From contig OX387201.1 of NCBI GenBank assembly GCA_947561715.1, positions 10,368,001 through 10,432,000 on the forward strand: a stretch of DNA of 64,000 bases, read 5' to 3'. Positions 12,801 to 23,069 of this stretch are shown here, piece by piece. A model generated the notes under the pieces. It was not told the origin of the DNA. It worked only from the letters and a program-made list of their open reading frames with translations, and searched no databases. Made by a program: the position numbers and the translations under genes. Within the stretch, counting starts at the first letter, position 1, and every line of letters begins with the position of its first letter. The stretch is from Ascidia mentula. Its lineage: Eukaryota > Chordata > Ascidiacea > Phlebobranchia > Ascidiidae.

Positions 12801-13129
12801 TTGTCACGAATCCAACTTGCACTGACGTTCTGCAGGTCGACTCTCGTACGGGCGACGGGTCAAAGAAAGTTTGGAAGCAAATGCTGCTGCAGTTTCACAA
12901 TGTGAGCCCAGACATGGCGAACGCTATTGTGGCCAAGTACCCGTCGCTGGGGAGCTTGATACGCACTTACTGCCGCTTGTCGAGCGCGGATGGTGAGAAA
13001 CTGCTATCGGATATTGTGGTGCGTCGGGGTGTTGGCACTTTGGAAAGTCAGCGACGAATCGGCCCGGAATTGTCGAAGCGGGTTCATAGGATGCTGACTA
13101 CTACAGACGGCGGCCAAATACTTTTTTAA
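9873..13129 (+). CDS. EME1: EME1, structure-specific endonuclease subunit; first exon split by a DNA transposon
   Basis: EME1 is the non-catalytic partner of MUS81, which cuts Holliday junctions, flaps and stalled forks in the nucleus. Coding parts: 9873-10577 (235 codons), 12170-12514 (115 codons), intron 12515-12835, 12836-13129 (97 codons plus TAA). The N-terminus has an acidic SDSSDDELPTI motif typical of the family. A basic coiled stretch and 'LKSLKPEECLKRMV' lead into the ERCC4-like fold. Downstream, 'EIEDALVMLQINSG' and 'VAEAPYKRMK' match the family's ALVDLQ and VAEAPFKK signatures, and the last exon is the helix-hairpin-helix end ('VSPDMANAIVAKYPS', 'RRIGPELSKRVHRML'). ATG at 9873 is chosen; the codon before it is GTG. 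The two halves of exon 1 are in the same frame and meet exactly at one copy of the 8-bp duplication around the transposon, so about 447 residues are encoded without it. As sequenced, translation from the left half enters the element and stops near 10671, losing most of the nuclease fold and the HhH. Human EME1 is about 570 residues. Confidence 0.9.
10570..10577. repeat. Target-site duplication, left copy (GCTACAGT)
   Basis: This 8-bp direct repeat abuts the left inverted terminus. The identical right copy is at 12162-12169. In EME1 it encodes part of the Gly-Tyr-Ser codons. Confidence 0.9.
10598..10623. repeat. Perfect 11-bp hairpin at the left end of the transposon
   Basis: TGCGCGGAGGA (10598-10608) and TCCTCCGCGCA (10613-10623) are exact reverse complements around a 4-base loop. 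The arms contain the CCGCGCA motif repeated elsewhere in both subterminal regions, so this is probably a transposase-binding or end-recognition structure. Confidence 0.8.
11088..11599 (+). pseudogene. Transposase-like coding remnant inside the EME1 transposon
   Basis: Two adjacent ORFs in different frames (ending near 11384 and at 11599) carry 'YAKIGQEFCLVFHIMYAKTG', then 'TEAVVESIY', then 'CDEALYEMAKLYVKGSKK'. From memory, similar strings occur in transposase-like proteins of cnidarians and chordates; I cannot confirm this here. The reading frame is interrupted and there is no room for a full hAT transposase (commonly 600 residues or more), so this is read as a decayed C-terminal part. The ORF at 10813-11091 may be a further upstream remnant. 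Confidence 0.45.
11805..11870 (-). repeat. Possible tRNA-derived SINE head inside the transposon
   Basis: On the minus strand TGGCGTAGTTG (11867-11857) resembles a pol III A box and GAGTTGGAATCCC (11823-11811) a B box, about 35 bp apart. This is the spacing of a tRNA promoter, but the arms do not fold well as a tRNA. Read as a SINE head or tRNA-like fragment; weak alone. Confidence 0.35.
12162..12169. repeat. Target-site duplication, right copy (GCTACAGT)
   Basis: Identical to 10570-10577 and directly after the right inverted terminus. The EME1 frame resumes at 12170 with ATC. Confidence 0.9.
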
Positions 13130-13865
13130 TATCCTCCCTTCGCGTATGTTCGATGACGGTATCATTGCGATTTGTATTGTTATTGATTGGTGGTATTATG
13201 TTTGGTCAGGATCTTATGGGTTCATTAAACTGTAAAAAAGTATTTGCTCGTTCAGGAATCCACTTAAATCCAAAGGTATCGCGTGTTTGGAATATTTCGG
13301 ACCTAACATCGCGTCGTAACCATATAGTTCTATGGAGTAGTATTATCGTACTAGAAATGCAAACCGGGATGGAAAGAAGGAGCTCCTGCTTCCCAACAGC
13401 CACCAGGAAACCGTGCGAACTCCAAATTTAGTCGGCGTTAGGTTGGCAAACTGCCCGGCTGCATGAACATATACTTCCGCCCAGTGAGTGATTCCTAGAT
13501 ATTGTTGGTTCGGGCGCACGACTTTTCGGAAGTCGGGCAGCAGGACAACTTCCGACGAGCTCACCACGCGACGATATCGACCTGACTCTTTTTCTTACAC
13601 TACCGTAGAAGGCTAGAAAAAGTCTGCGTTTTGAGGATTTCCGATAGCAATTGATTGTAAGCTGCAGAGGAAAGGAATGCGGGTTAATTGACAGAACCCC
13701 AGGTAAATTGCGAGATTCTTTCGTGGTTGAAATGTTTTTTAAATATTTACGAGTGTTCGAAAATTAAACACATAATTCGTAAGACGCAACCATGCTTGCA
13801 GGTGTCAGTAAAATGGTTGAAATTGTTACCAAAACAACCTCTTTATAGTGGTTTGCAGTGAGGCA
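13130..13865. other. Intergenic: EME1 3' flank and GPCR 5' flank
   Basis: This 736-bp stretch has no supportable gene; the small ORFs on both strands show no known domain. A pyrimidine tract ending in TTTGCAG just before 13857 could be a 3' splice site for a GPCR 5' UTR exon. Confidence 0.5.
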
Positions 13866-16800
13866 ATGCAAAATAAAGATATTCTCGCAAATATGAACGA
13901 AACTGATTATGAAGCTTTCCTCACGGACTATATGACTGTGTGCTCGCGAAGTGTCGATCATTCCGGTATTGCTGAGATCGTTGCAGAGTCCATTCTGACA
14001 GCATTGGGATTACTTGGCAACGGGCTTGTCATATTTGTGCTGGTGGTGCTGCGTGAACACTTGAAGAGTCGTCCTGGTTGGTGAGTTAAAAAAGTCGAAT
14101 CTTGTCTGGTTTAAGCCAGTGAACACAATGCTTACCCCCAAAAAAATTACAACAAACTTCGATTTCCTACTCGTGTCTACGGTGAAGTGATGCATTTTAA
14201 CATTTCTAACATAGTTGCAGCGTCACCTGAGTTCTAATATGTGCACAAAACAGAATTACAAAAAAGGCATAATAGCATCACATGGCTAAACTTCTGAAAT
14301 GCGCAAAATGTACAATTCTATATCGTGCCACAAGCTCCATTTGAATATGCAATACTGATGATGCATGCATAGGCGAAAAATATACACCAATTTTAAAACA
14401 AACAACTAAGATTTGATTAAAGGAGTTGTTGAAAATATCTGCTACCAGGTCTGTGATAGCCATAAAGTTATCATGAGACCTTGATACTATAAGCTCTCAT
14501 TTGTAGTATATCTATGATTGCAAAACAACAACAAATAGTTTCATGCATATAAACGTGGCATTTTTTTAGGATTTTGATTCAAATGATCATTGCAAACTCC
14601 TTCTATCTTGTGCTATTTCTTTTCAACATTGCTGAAGAAGGGGTTGGTAAATGGACAATGACAGATTTATGCTGCAAATTCCAAAACATGTTTATTACAG
14701 CCAGCACCAACCTCGCTATTATTCTTTTAGTGGTAAGTTGTCAGACATGTGGCGAGTAAGTTTGTTACAAACCGTTTTTGGGCAATGTAAGACATATTTT
14801 AACAAAACTCTGTCGAAGTATGTTTTTTATGTTGGTTGTGAAAAACACTGTATTACAACAAATGTATCACACGGTTTTCGGCATAAAATTCCAATATTCA
14901 CTATTCTGGAACTTAGTTTGCCTATGTTATTTCGTGCAACTCTGTTTTCGTTCATTGATCCGACAAAGCACGATTCTAAGCACCATTGTTACCACCAGGC
15001 TAGAAAAAAACAGTTAGTTTTTTTTTAAAAGCTGACACAGAAGATAAAAAATTGTACTTTGCTTCTGTGATATTGCTGATTTTGAAAGCTGTTGTTAATT
15101 GAATCAGTTTGATGAGTTTTTTTTGGACACGATTTGTTTGTTTGTCCACATGAGCGCCCAAACACGCAGTAAAACGTTTCCCACAGTGTGCCATTTAACT
15201 AAAAATCCGCATTTGATTCAAACATGATCGTTTAGAGTAGACGAACAAACTAAGCTCTTCAATCAAAAATAAATAAGTTTTTTCTTGGATTTGAGCACAC
15301 AAAACATTTGTGTTAAAAATCATAGAAATAAGCACGTTACGGCAATACCTACGCCTACATAGACCACAATGCTGGTCCGGCACATTCCTGTGCAAGTTTT
15401 CGTTCCATACATGCATGAATCAAAAACTAAACTGTTCGTTGTAGGTTTACTGAACTGTTTTAAACACTTGCCAGGTCACCAATTTGGAAAGAACAATAAC
15501 GTATGCCGGTTCCTATTTTCCACATCAAATATTTTCGAAATGCTCTGTGACAGTTGTAAGGGTGGCAGCGTCACTTTTTATTTGGCTTCTCTGCATATGT
15601 GGAAGCATTCCGCAATTCCAACTTGCCAGTATAGATTTTTGCGGGCAGTGCACGGAAGTTCATCCACTTACAGGAGAAGAAATATGCGATTACGTGAGTA
15701 ATGCATGTGAAAATCTGCTAAGATGGCAGAATAATTTTACCAAAAAATCCAAACTTTGCTGAAAAAATAAACTATGTTTATAATTTATCAGCCCTAACTT
15801 ATTTTTGTGCTTTTCTTTCACACTTAAGCTACAACTGAACAACACAGAGTGTTACGGATTTCTGAACGATGTGCCAAAGGATTACCCACTTCTTGAAGAA
15901 ACCTGGGATAATGATTATTACTTATCTGCGAAAGAAAGCTATGACATTATTGCACAAGATTTCTATTACAACCAGCAAGCGCTTGAAATAAGTAAACACA
16001 ATGCCTCCATGGTATTCCCATGTCGGTGAGTCAAGTATAATGGTTATCTGCGCAAAAGAAAGAGTGTTTTGGGCTGCCAAAATCTGCATGCGATCTTTAA
16101 AACTGTACACTCTGATAAATTACACCTCCTGCAATTCCTTTACATGGGTGTTGAATTTTATACGTGAGCCGATATTACGACGTAAATGTGAACATGTACT
16201 GGATAATATACATAACATACAAAATCAGCCATAAAAATACATTAAAAAACTACTTGCCTTGTAAAAGCACGTACATTGCACCATTACAATAATTACCACA
16301 ACGACAACAATGACTCAAATTATTTCGAACATTTTTCAATGTTTCAGCCACGACGAACCGAAATCATTTTTTCGTATACTCTACATCCGTTTTGTTTTCC
16401 TGTTCATCATTCCGGTAGTTTCAATGATGATGTCGGCCATTGCACTGTACAAATATCGAAAGCAGATTCGACCAGTTGTTAACAGCCAGGTAAATTTTAT
16501 GCGGACATAATTACAAAAAACACTTAGGCTTTGTCATGCAATAGCGCTTTTATAGGTAATTTTAATAGGCTTCATATATATATCACATAACTGTAGATGG
16601 TAAATTTTATTCAGACGCTTTCAAAATGTATCAAGTGGTAGAACTAATTGATCCTGTAAAAATGATAAGCAACGTGGCTTTAAAGTAATAAAACCTCTTT
16701 GCTTAATTTGCATTTTACCTCCATGAATAATTTCCATTTTGTATTGCAACAGTTCTAATTAAATATTTATTTCAGAGGGATGCCTCGACAGGTCAATGGA

Positions 16801-17057
16801 TGATGACTGTGTTTGCATTCAATATCCTATTCCTTATCTGCTGGGTGCCTTTTCACGTTATCAATCTGAAAAGAATTCGTGGTATCAGTGCGACACCAGA
16901 AGCATGTACGGTGTTGTTGCATTACAGCAAGTTCAGCGTGATGGCTTACCACACACTTTTTCCTTATCTCTACATGTGAGTATCGCGTACGTAGCCGTTT
17001 TTTATTCAATCAATCACAGGATTTAGGAAATGCCTGACACCGAAAAGTTCTTTCTAA
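13866..17057 (+). CDS. Class A (rhodopsin-like) GPCR, orphan, seven coding exons
   Basis: Exons 13866-14080, 14570-14732, 15475-15693, 15829-16025, 16348-16489, 16776-16975 and 17027-17057 join in phase to 388 residues. N-terminal 'MNETDY' offers an N-glycosylation site. TM1 has the family 'GLLGNGLVIF'. TM2 ends 'MIIANSF' with Asn where most class A receptors have Asp2.50. 'DLCCKF' gives the TM3 disulfide Cys. 'NLERTITY' stands for DRY (Glu-Arg-Thr). TM6 has 'CWVPFH'. TM7 ends 'LFPYLYM' instead of NPxxY. The second extracellular loop is about 95-100 residues (roughly 174-271), acidic, Tyr-rich and with two NxS/T sites (NNT, NAS). The tail depends on the last acceptor: the site at 17026 gives 'KCLTPKSSF'; the one at 17019 stops after two residues. 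An AATAAA is at about 17151. The ligand is not recognised; long sulfatable loops occur in C3a receptors, but the TM motifs do not establish that identity. Confidence 0.85.
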
Positions 17058-18393
17058 TGTTTCCACAAAGCAAAAAGCTTCCGGCACGTACAGGTTACAG
17101 ATGATACCAAAAATTTATAACTCAGAAATGGAAGAGTTTGCTTCTGCTAAAATAAAAATATATCGACGCTTTTTAGATGCTTGACGCGCAACTTTCGGCA
17201 TCAAATTTTGGCATCCTGTGCCACGGTGGTCTACTCACTGGTCGAGCGAGCATCTAAAACGTCGGACTTCATTTCCATGCGTCGAGCTCCTCACTCAAAT
17301 TCCCGGCCTCGCGACAACCCCACCCCCGCGAACGGCCAATGAGTTGCCACGCTCAGTTCACGCGGTTTGCTCGTGATCAACGCATCACTGCAGAAACAGC
17401 TGACTGCAATCCTGGAAATGAATGAGGAATGTTGCCGTCTGAGGCTCCTCTTGAAGTAATTTGATATGACGTACAACGCCAGATATGTTAACGTGTCTGC
17501 AGTTACATATTTTTGTATTTGTTCGAAACCGCGAAACCGTTACTGGAACAAATAAAGCAACGCAACAAACACGAAAACATTATGTGCCCCATGCATAAAA
17601 GTTTGAACGAAACGAGATACTATATTCTATAATACGCGCTATGTACATTCAACTGTCCAATTCGCAGCACAATAATAAAGACGAGCAATAGAAACTTGAC
17701 CGAAACGAAGACCACATGAAAATAATACTCTTGAAAGTATGATAAAGAAGTTCAAGAACTTTTGTTTAACTTTGTTTATTGTCTTGAAAGCAAGCAAGTA
17801 ATGTCAAAACTGTGGGCAACGACAAAAATATATTACTATAATATTGGACGGATGTGTAAATGTCCTGCACCTCAAAAACGACCAAGCCATAGACACACGC
17901 AACAAAACCCGGAAAATGTATACCATATACCACAAGCAAGCTATGGTCCACAACCGGAGAATTGAGGCATAGAAAATGATAAATAGTTTGTTGAACGTCG
18001 GAGGGATTTTCCTCGGCACAGACAAGTCTATCAATCACGATGTTTCATAATCCGCCAAAACAAGGCACTGACAAAGTTCAATATACGAATAAAAAAGGAA
18101 AACTGCCATATATATGTTGAAGCAGTGGATAAACTGATTTTGTTCGTTGGAAGATATAAAAATGTCTGCACGTAACAGCGAATAAGAAGCAGGAACTTAT
18201 TGGTTTCGCCATAACACCTCCAATTTCTGGCAGAACTTAAGGTGAAAAATTAAACAACAGGTGCCAATGACAAGAAATAAAATATATTTACTCTTTTGGA
18301 TAAAACTTGTGTAAATTTGAAAGCATCAGATGGTAGCACAATGACCATATAAAAGCAATACATTTGAAACGAAAACTATGATAATATGCGAAA
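17058..18393. other. Intergenic between convergent GPCR and glycogenin 3' ends
   Basis: AATAAA occurs near 17151 and again near 17550 on the plus strand. A CpG-richer patch runs about 17170-17480 without a convincing ORF on either strand. No gene can be supported. Confidence 0.5.
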
Positions 18394-21300
18394 TCACTTT
18401 TTAGTCGACCGAATTGCGGCAGATAGCGACACAGTGTCCGGGGATGACTTGGCGTCCTTGTGTGCTGGGTTTGTACATTCACTGACCTCACTTACAATTA
18501 TGCTCGGGGTGCTGGTATCCGGTTCGACAGGTTTATCAGTCAACTTTGCATCGTTTTCAATGGCAACTACGTCCATAGAACCACCAGGATGCTTTGTATG
18601 CGTCGTTGCGGGCGATTTTGCCAAACGCTTGGAGCGGTTTTCTACGTTTTGCTTCAGTTTAACGCCAAGGGCTTTTGCACTCAATTGCGTCTTTTTGTTG
18701 GAGTTGTTGTTTAAGTTGGAGGTACTGCTTGTTGCCAAAGAAGTCGTGGCATCCTGCGAGAAAACGATACCGTAACAAATAAAATTCACAAGGTATTAAT
18801 CAAAAATCTTTGTGGACTTGGAGGCACATCAACAAACAGCTTTTTATTCTCCGCAGCGACTCACCTGAGCGTTCGTATTGTCGTTCAAAATTTTATCCAA
18901 ACGTGCTTGGATGTTTGCAAAGCAATCTTGCCCCAAATAATCAATGGCACCAGATTTCCAACGCTGATGGTCGCCAAGGGTAACGGCGGAAGGGGAACCT
19001 TGCGTAATTTCCTCCTCTGGCTGAAATGCAGAAGCAACAAGTCATACACTAACCTTCCGACAAAAACTTGTCAAGACATTGTGGTTAAACGGTAACGGTT
19101 TCAAAACGCAAAGCTAGACATTGCAGGTTCAAACCCGGACACAGACAGCAGCATTCGATCTTGAAATCGACGTTGCAATCAAGCTAGAGAGCATTTACAG
19201 GAAATTTATGGGCCTAAATTTCATGTGTAAAAATGCTAAGTTTCTACTGTCACTTTCTAATATATCTTTTGCACACATAAGCATTTAAGGGCAACATAAT
19301 TTAGTACATGCAAGTTCATTCACGATGATGAAACAAAATGGAACACATACCAAGCAAAGGTTACAAAGGAACTTTTACATGCAACGGGCGATCGGGGGCA
19401 GTTTAATTGGACCAATAATAGGGCATACATGAAATTGATCAATAACCAATCACCACTTTTTGATCGGCTGATGAACCTTTTGGCTTTGAAACCTCAGCAG
19501 CAGATGTTAGGGATGGTTGGGGCTCCACGGATGGCTGGGGCCCAGGTGTTGCCTTTTCCGGTTCGGCAAGCAACACCTTGTCCAGTTTCTCCTGGATATT
19601 AGCGAAGCTGTCGGCACCGGTATAATCTATTTGCGCGTTTTGCCATTGCTTGTGGCGGGCCTCCTGCTGCTGGCGAGCGACCTCGTGCGGACCAGGGCCG
19701 CTCTCTACAGCTTCGGCTTCCGATTGAAGGAAGGTTGACGGCACGACACCGGTCTGAAAGCGACATGCAAAGCTGCGCTATTTGAATGCGGCCTACACAG
19801 CGCGACCGGCAAGGTTAAATTGATCGCACTGCACGTTACAGCGAATAAGAGGAAGCTTTCAGTTGGTTTGCTAAATGTATCGCTACCAGGAAAACCCGTT
19901 GTAGTAACAATTAATTCGTGAAAAATTAATTTTTGTGTGTAATTAATGTTAGTCAAAAAGTTCTATTCGTTACCACCAGCTAAAAGTGGTATTAAATAAA
20001 CATGGATGCAATATAAGAAATACAAAAAGTATCAAACTAAAACAAAAAGATAATAGCTAGCAGTTTATACTTTGCTACCAGCTACCAACTGAAATTTGTG
20101 AAGAGTGGATTAGGTGAAAGAATACTAACTAAGAGACTAATGTGGAAAACAAACAAAACATCCACTATATTGAAAATGGCGAAACATTTTCAATTAAAAG
20201 AGCAGAAAACAGTGGAACTACAGTTAAGATAAAAAACAAACAGCTAAAATAAATCAACCATTACATGAAAACAAAATTTTTGACTTCACACAGCAATCTA
20301 CCTGGTGATCGTTACAAACTGGGGAAAGAAAAGGTGTGTGAAAGTGAAATGAAACATTTTCCGTGTCATTTTGCTGTGTTTCACTGCACTCAGGTTCAAC
20401 CTTGCTGCAATCTTGAAAATGCTTCATGGCTTGTGTTAACAGTTTCCACCATTGCAGGAGAAACATCTCTTCATGAATTCCTGACAAAAAATGTCAGTAA
20501 AAAATATATCAAAGTTATCTTTTGAATTGAATCAAGTTTTATTCAGCACCACCAACAGGGGCATAAATTGTTGACGTTTAAATCTATAACTTAAGGAAAG
20601 CTGTATTTTACCAGGACCCTGAATTTGCTCTAAAGTGTTGTTTTCAGCAGAGTACTTATGATGCCACGGTTTTACACTACCAAGAAAATGGACCACCTTT
20701 GTGTCTTTGCCAAATCTACACACAAGGAAAATGATAAGATTATAAAAATATCTAAAACAGAAAATGGATAATACTTGGCAAATGCAGGAGAATAGGTGTA
20801 GGTGGCAGTGCTGTGCATGTTGTACAAAAATGATAAGCGTTTTGCTACATCAGAGGTTCTCCATTCACTAAAGTAAGTATTCAGCAATCCCTGATCGCCA
20901 CCTAAAATTATATGTAAGTTATAAAAAGAAATTTATATTGTGGCAGATGAAAGAGTGATTGTCACACCATCAAAGCTGCCCTCTTCTTTTGCGAGTTTAA
21001 TGAGGGACATGTAGGTTTCATATGATGGTTGATAAACAAAAACCCCAGAGTTGAACATGTCTGGCCAACCAACATCGGGTGCAGCTGAAAACTCTTGGTG
21101 TTCAAACAAGTTATCGATATTTGTCAATACCTAATAATCAAGAAAATTGAAATGTGGTTATCATTAATGCTCAACTCATTGTTTTACCATTGTGTCCGCA
21201 TCCATAAAAACACATTTGCTATATTGGGTAAGATTCCAACAATGTAGTTTAGTGAAAGTAATTCCAAGTTCTGGCCGGGTTAAAAGAGCCAAATGTGTCT

Positions 21301-21698
21301 CATCTTTACTATCAAGGACATTTACACAAAACACTTGATCAAAAAAATTTTCCAACAAGGTCCTGCAAAATTGACATAAAAATGCATCTTGAAATTTGCA
21401 AAACATATTAATTTCAAACCTAGCATCAGGTGAAACTTGAGGAGTTATCATGATTGTGATTTCCTTTTGTGTGTGATGATTTCTCAGAGACTGGGCAAGC
21501 ACAACTGCCCCCTGACAGTAGGTATCATTGGTAGCCAACGTCACAAATGCCTCTAAATAATAGTAAATTTGTGTGTGCACATAATTCCTGTCGCAGTATG
21601 GCAAATTGTATAAACATAAAATGTACATTTTTTATGTTTAGTTAAATTTTGTAACTCAAAGTCATTAAAAATTGAAACAGCAGTATACCTTTTCCCAT
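18394..21698 (-). CDS. GYG: Glycogenin (self-glucosylating starter of glycogen), ten exons
   Basis: GT8-family glycosyltransferase that primes glycogen on a tyrosine and hands it to glycogen synthase in the cytosol. Exons in coding order: 21698-21689, 21552-21420, 21362-21188, 21130-20968, 20901-20775, 20715-20612, 20480-20302, 19753 to about 19454, 19020-18865, 18753-18394; 568 residues with phases closing. The first exon codes only MGK plus one base. The DxD metal motif (VFMDADT) is at residues 102-104, GGDQG at 161-165 and the acceptor tyrosine at 195 in '[11 protein letters not shown]', all at the numbering known for mammalian glycogenin-1. The C-terminus carries two glycogen-synthase-binding motifs in separate exons: '[20 protein letters not shown]' (near 19630-19572) and '[20 protein letters not shown]' (near 18950-18891). 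A 119-codon Lys/Ser/Thr-rich unstructured tail follows. The exon-8 donor (19454 or 19457) is the only ambiguous border. Confidence 0.95.
19075..19145 (+). repeat. tRNA-like SINE head in a glycogenin intron
   Basis: TGGTTAAACGG (19082-19092) fits the pol III A box and GGTTCAAACCC (19126-19136) fits the B box, 33 bp apart, antisense to glycogenin in the intron between its exons 9 and 8. The presumed T-stem pairs poorly, so it is more likely a SINE head or tRNA pseudogene than a working tRNA. Confidence 0.5.
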
Positions 21699-23069
21699 GA
21701 CTTCACACCAGATTCTTCCCAAAAATTAAAGCACAGAAAACAAAGCTATGTTTAACGCAAAACACCTTAAACAATAAACACGTTATTCACATTCTCATTT
21801 GTAGCAAGCACACCAAGCGTACATGCTCGTGACTGCGTTTAACAGCTGCAGTTAATAGTAAAACGCTGGATGTGAGTTTACCGGCGCCGACCTTTTTCGC
21901 GTGGAAAGATTGGCGGACACACAAGTTAATCATGCATGACAGGTGTTTAGACGCATATTTTACCATTAATTAAAGTCAAAATACCCCAATTACTTGCGTA
22001 AACACACGTTGAAAATAACAACGCGAGAAGGAAATTAAACTGAAATAATCAGTTCAAATGAAGTTAAACTGTGTTCACCGTTAATTCTGTGAAAAAAGCA
22101 TGAAGATGTCGACTAGTTTACAGAAGTTGCGGGAAAAACAAACACAGTTAGAGCGTGCTAATCACAATTAAGAACCTGTTCATGCTGGCTGAAGGAAGCA
22201 TAACCACATTACTTTATTCAGAAAAATCCTCCTAAACTCAATCCCATCGGGAACTGGTTTTATTTTAGGGCTAGACATTACAGCACAATCAAAGGATGTT
22301 CACGACCTCACCTGTGTTACACGACTGATACAGGCATGTGCAAATACCTTTACAAAACCATGCGATCTGAACTTGACCGCATATCATGACTTGGCGACAC
22401 ACATAAGAAAAAGAACCGATCACTTTTATTAATGTTAGGTTCGAATGCAATGCAATAGGAGCACAAGCATACACAATATAGCTTTTTTTATAAACAGGGG
22501 ATTCGCTTCATCGAATGAACAGAGGATGTTTACCAACATGTGTTTTGTGTAAGTACGGTGCAACTTGATACAAAAGGCCTTCTTTACTAACAGTTCAAAC
22601 AGTGCTATGTAAATTACTTAGGACTGAAAATGTTTGATTGTATGATCTGACACCAAGCATCTCTGGTAGGTCTCATGACGTACGAATGAACAATTAAGCT
22701 AAAGGAAACAAAAATGCTTCAACGGAGAGAAAAAAAAACTGGTAAAAACGAGGACATTTACCTCACAATGGTTACAAACACGCGGTAATGAAGAACAGCC
22801 GAGCAACGGTAGCAATATATACAAAAATTCAGCCGTGCGTTTGCTCTCTCTGGCTACATGCATATCATCATATTGCAACTTGGTTTTCTTCTGTTGTCCG
22901 TCCGTTTATAAAGAATTGCCCTGGGCAAGACAAGCGGCATACTATACAATTGCTGCAGACGTACAAATACAAAAAAAACACTCTAAAAAAATAACAGGTC
23001 AAAGCGCATCAATTAACTGCAGATGTATTCAGCATGCAAATGTCAGGAACAGCATTCTGTTGCCCACGG
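21699..23069. other. Intergenic: glycogenin promoter side and DOCK 3' UTR
   Basis: Both flanking genes run on the minus strand. The DOCK stop lies at 23072-23070, and a minus-strand AATAAA (TTTATT near 22426) is a possible poly(A) signal. No other ORF here shows a recognisable protein. Confidence 0.5.

Noticed and set aside
18386-18775. Plus-strand ORF of 129 codons over the glycogenin last exon
   Set aside because: Antisense shadow of the glycogenin tail exon, which joins in phase to the rest of the gene.
19075-19145. Functional tRNA gene
   Set aside because: A and B boxes are good, but the T-stem and acceptor stem do not pair; kept only as a SINE-like repeat.
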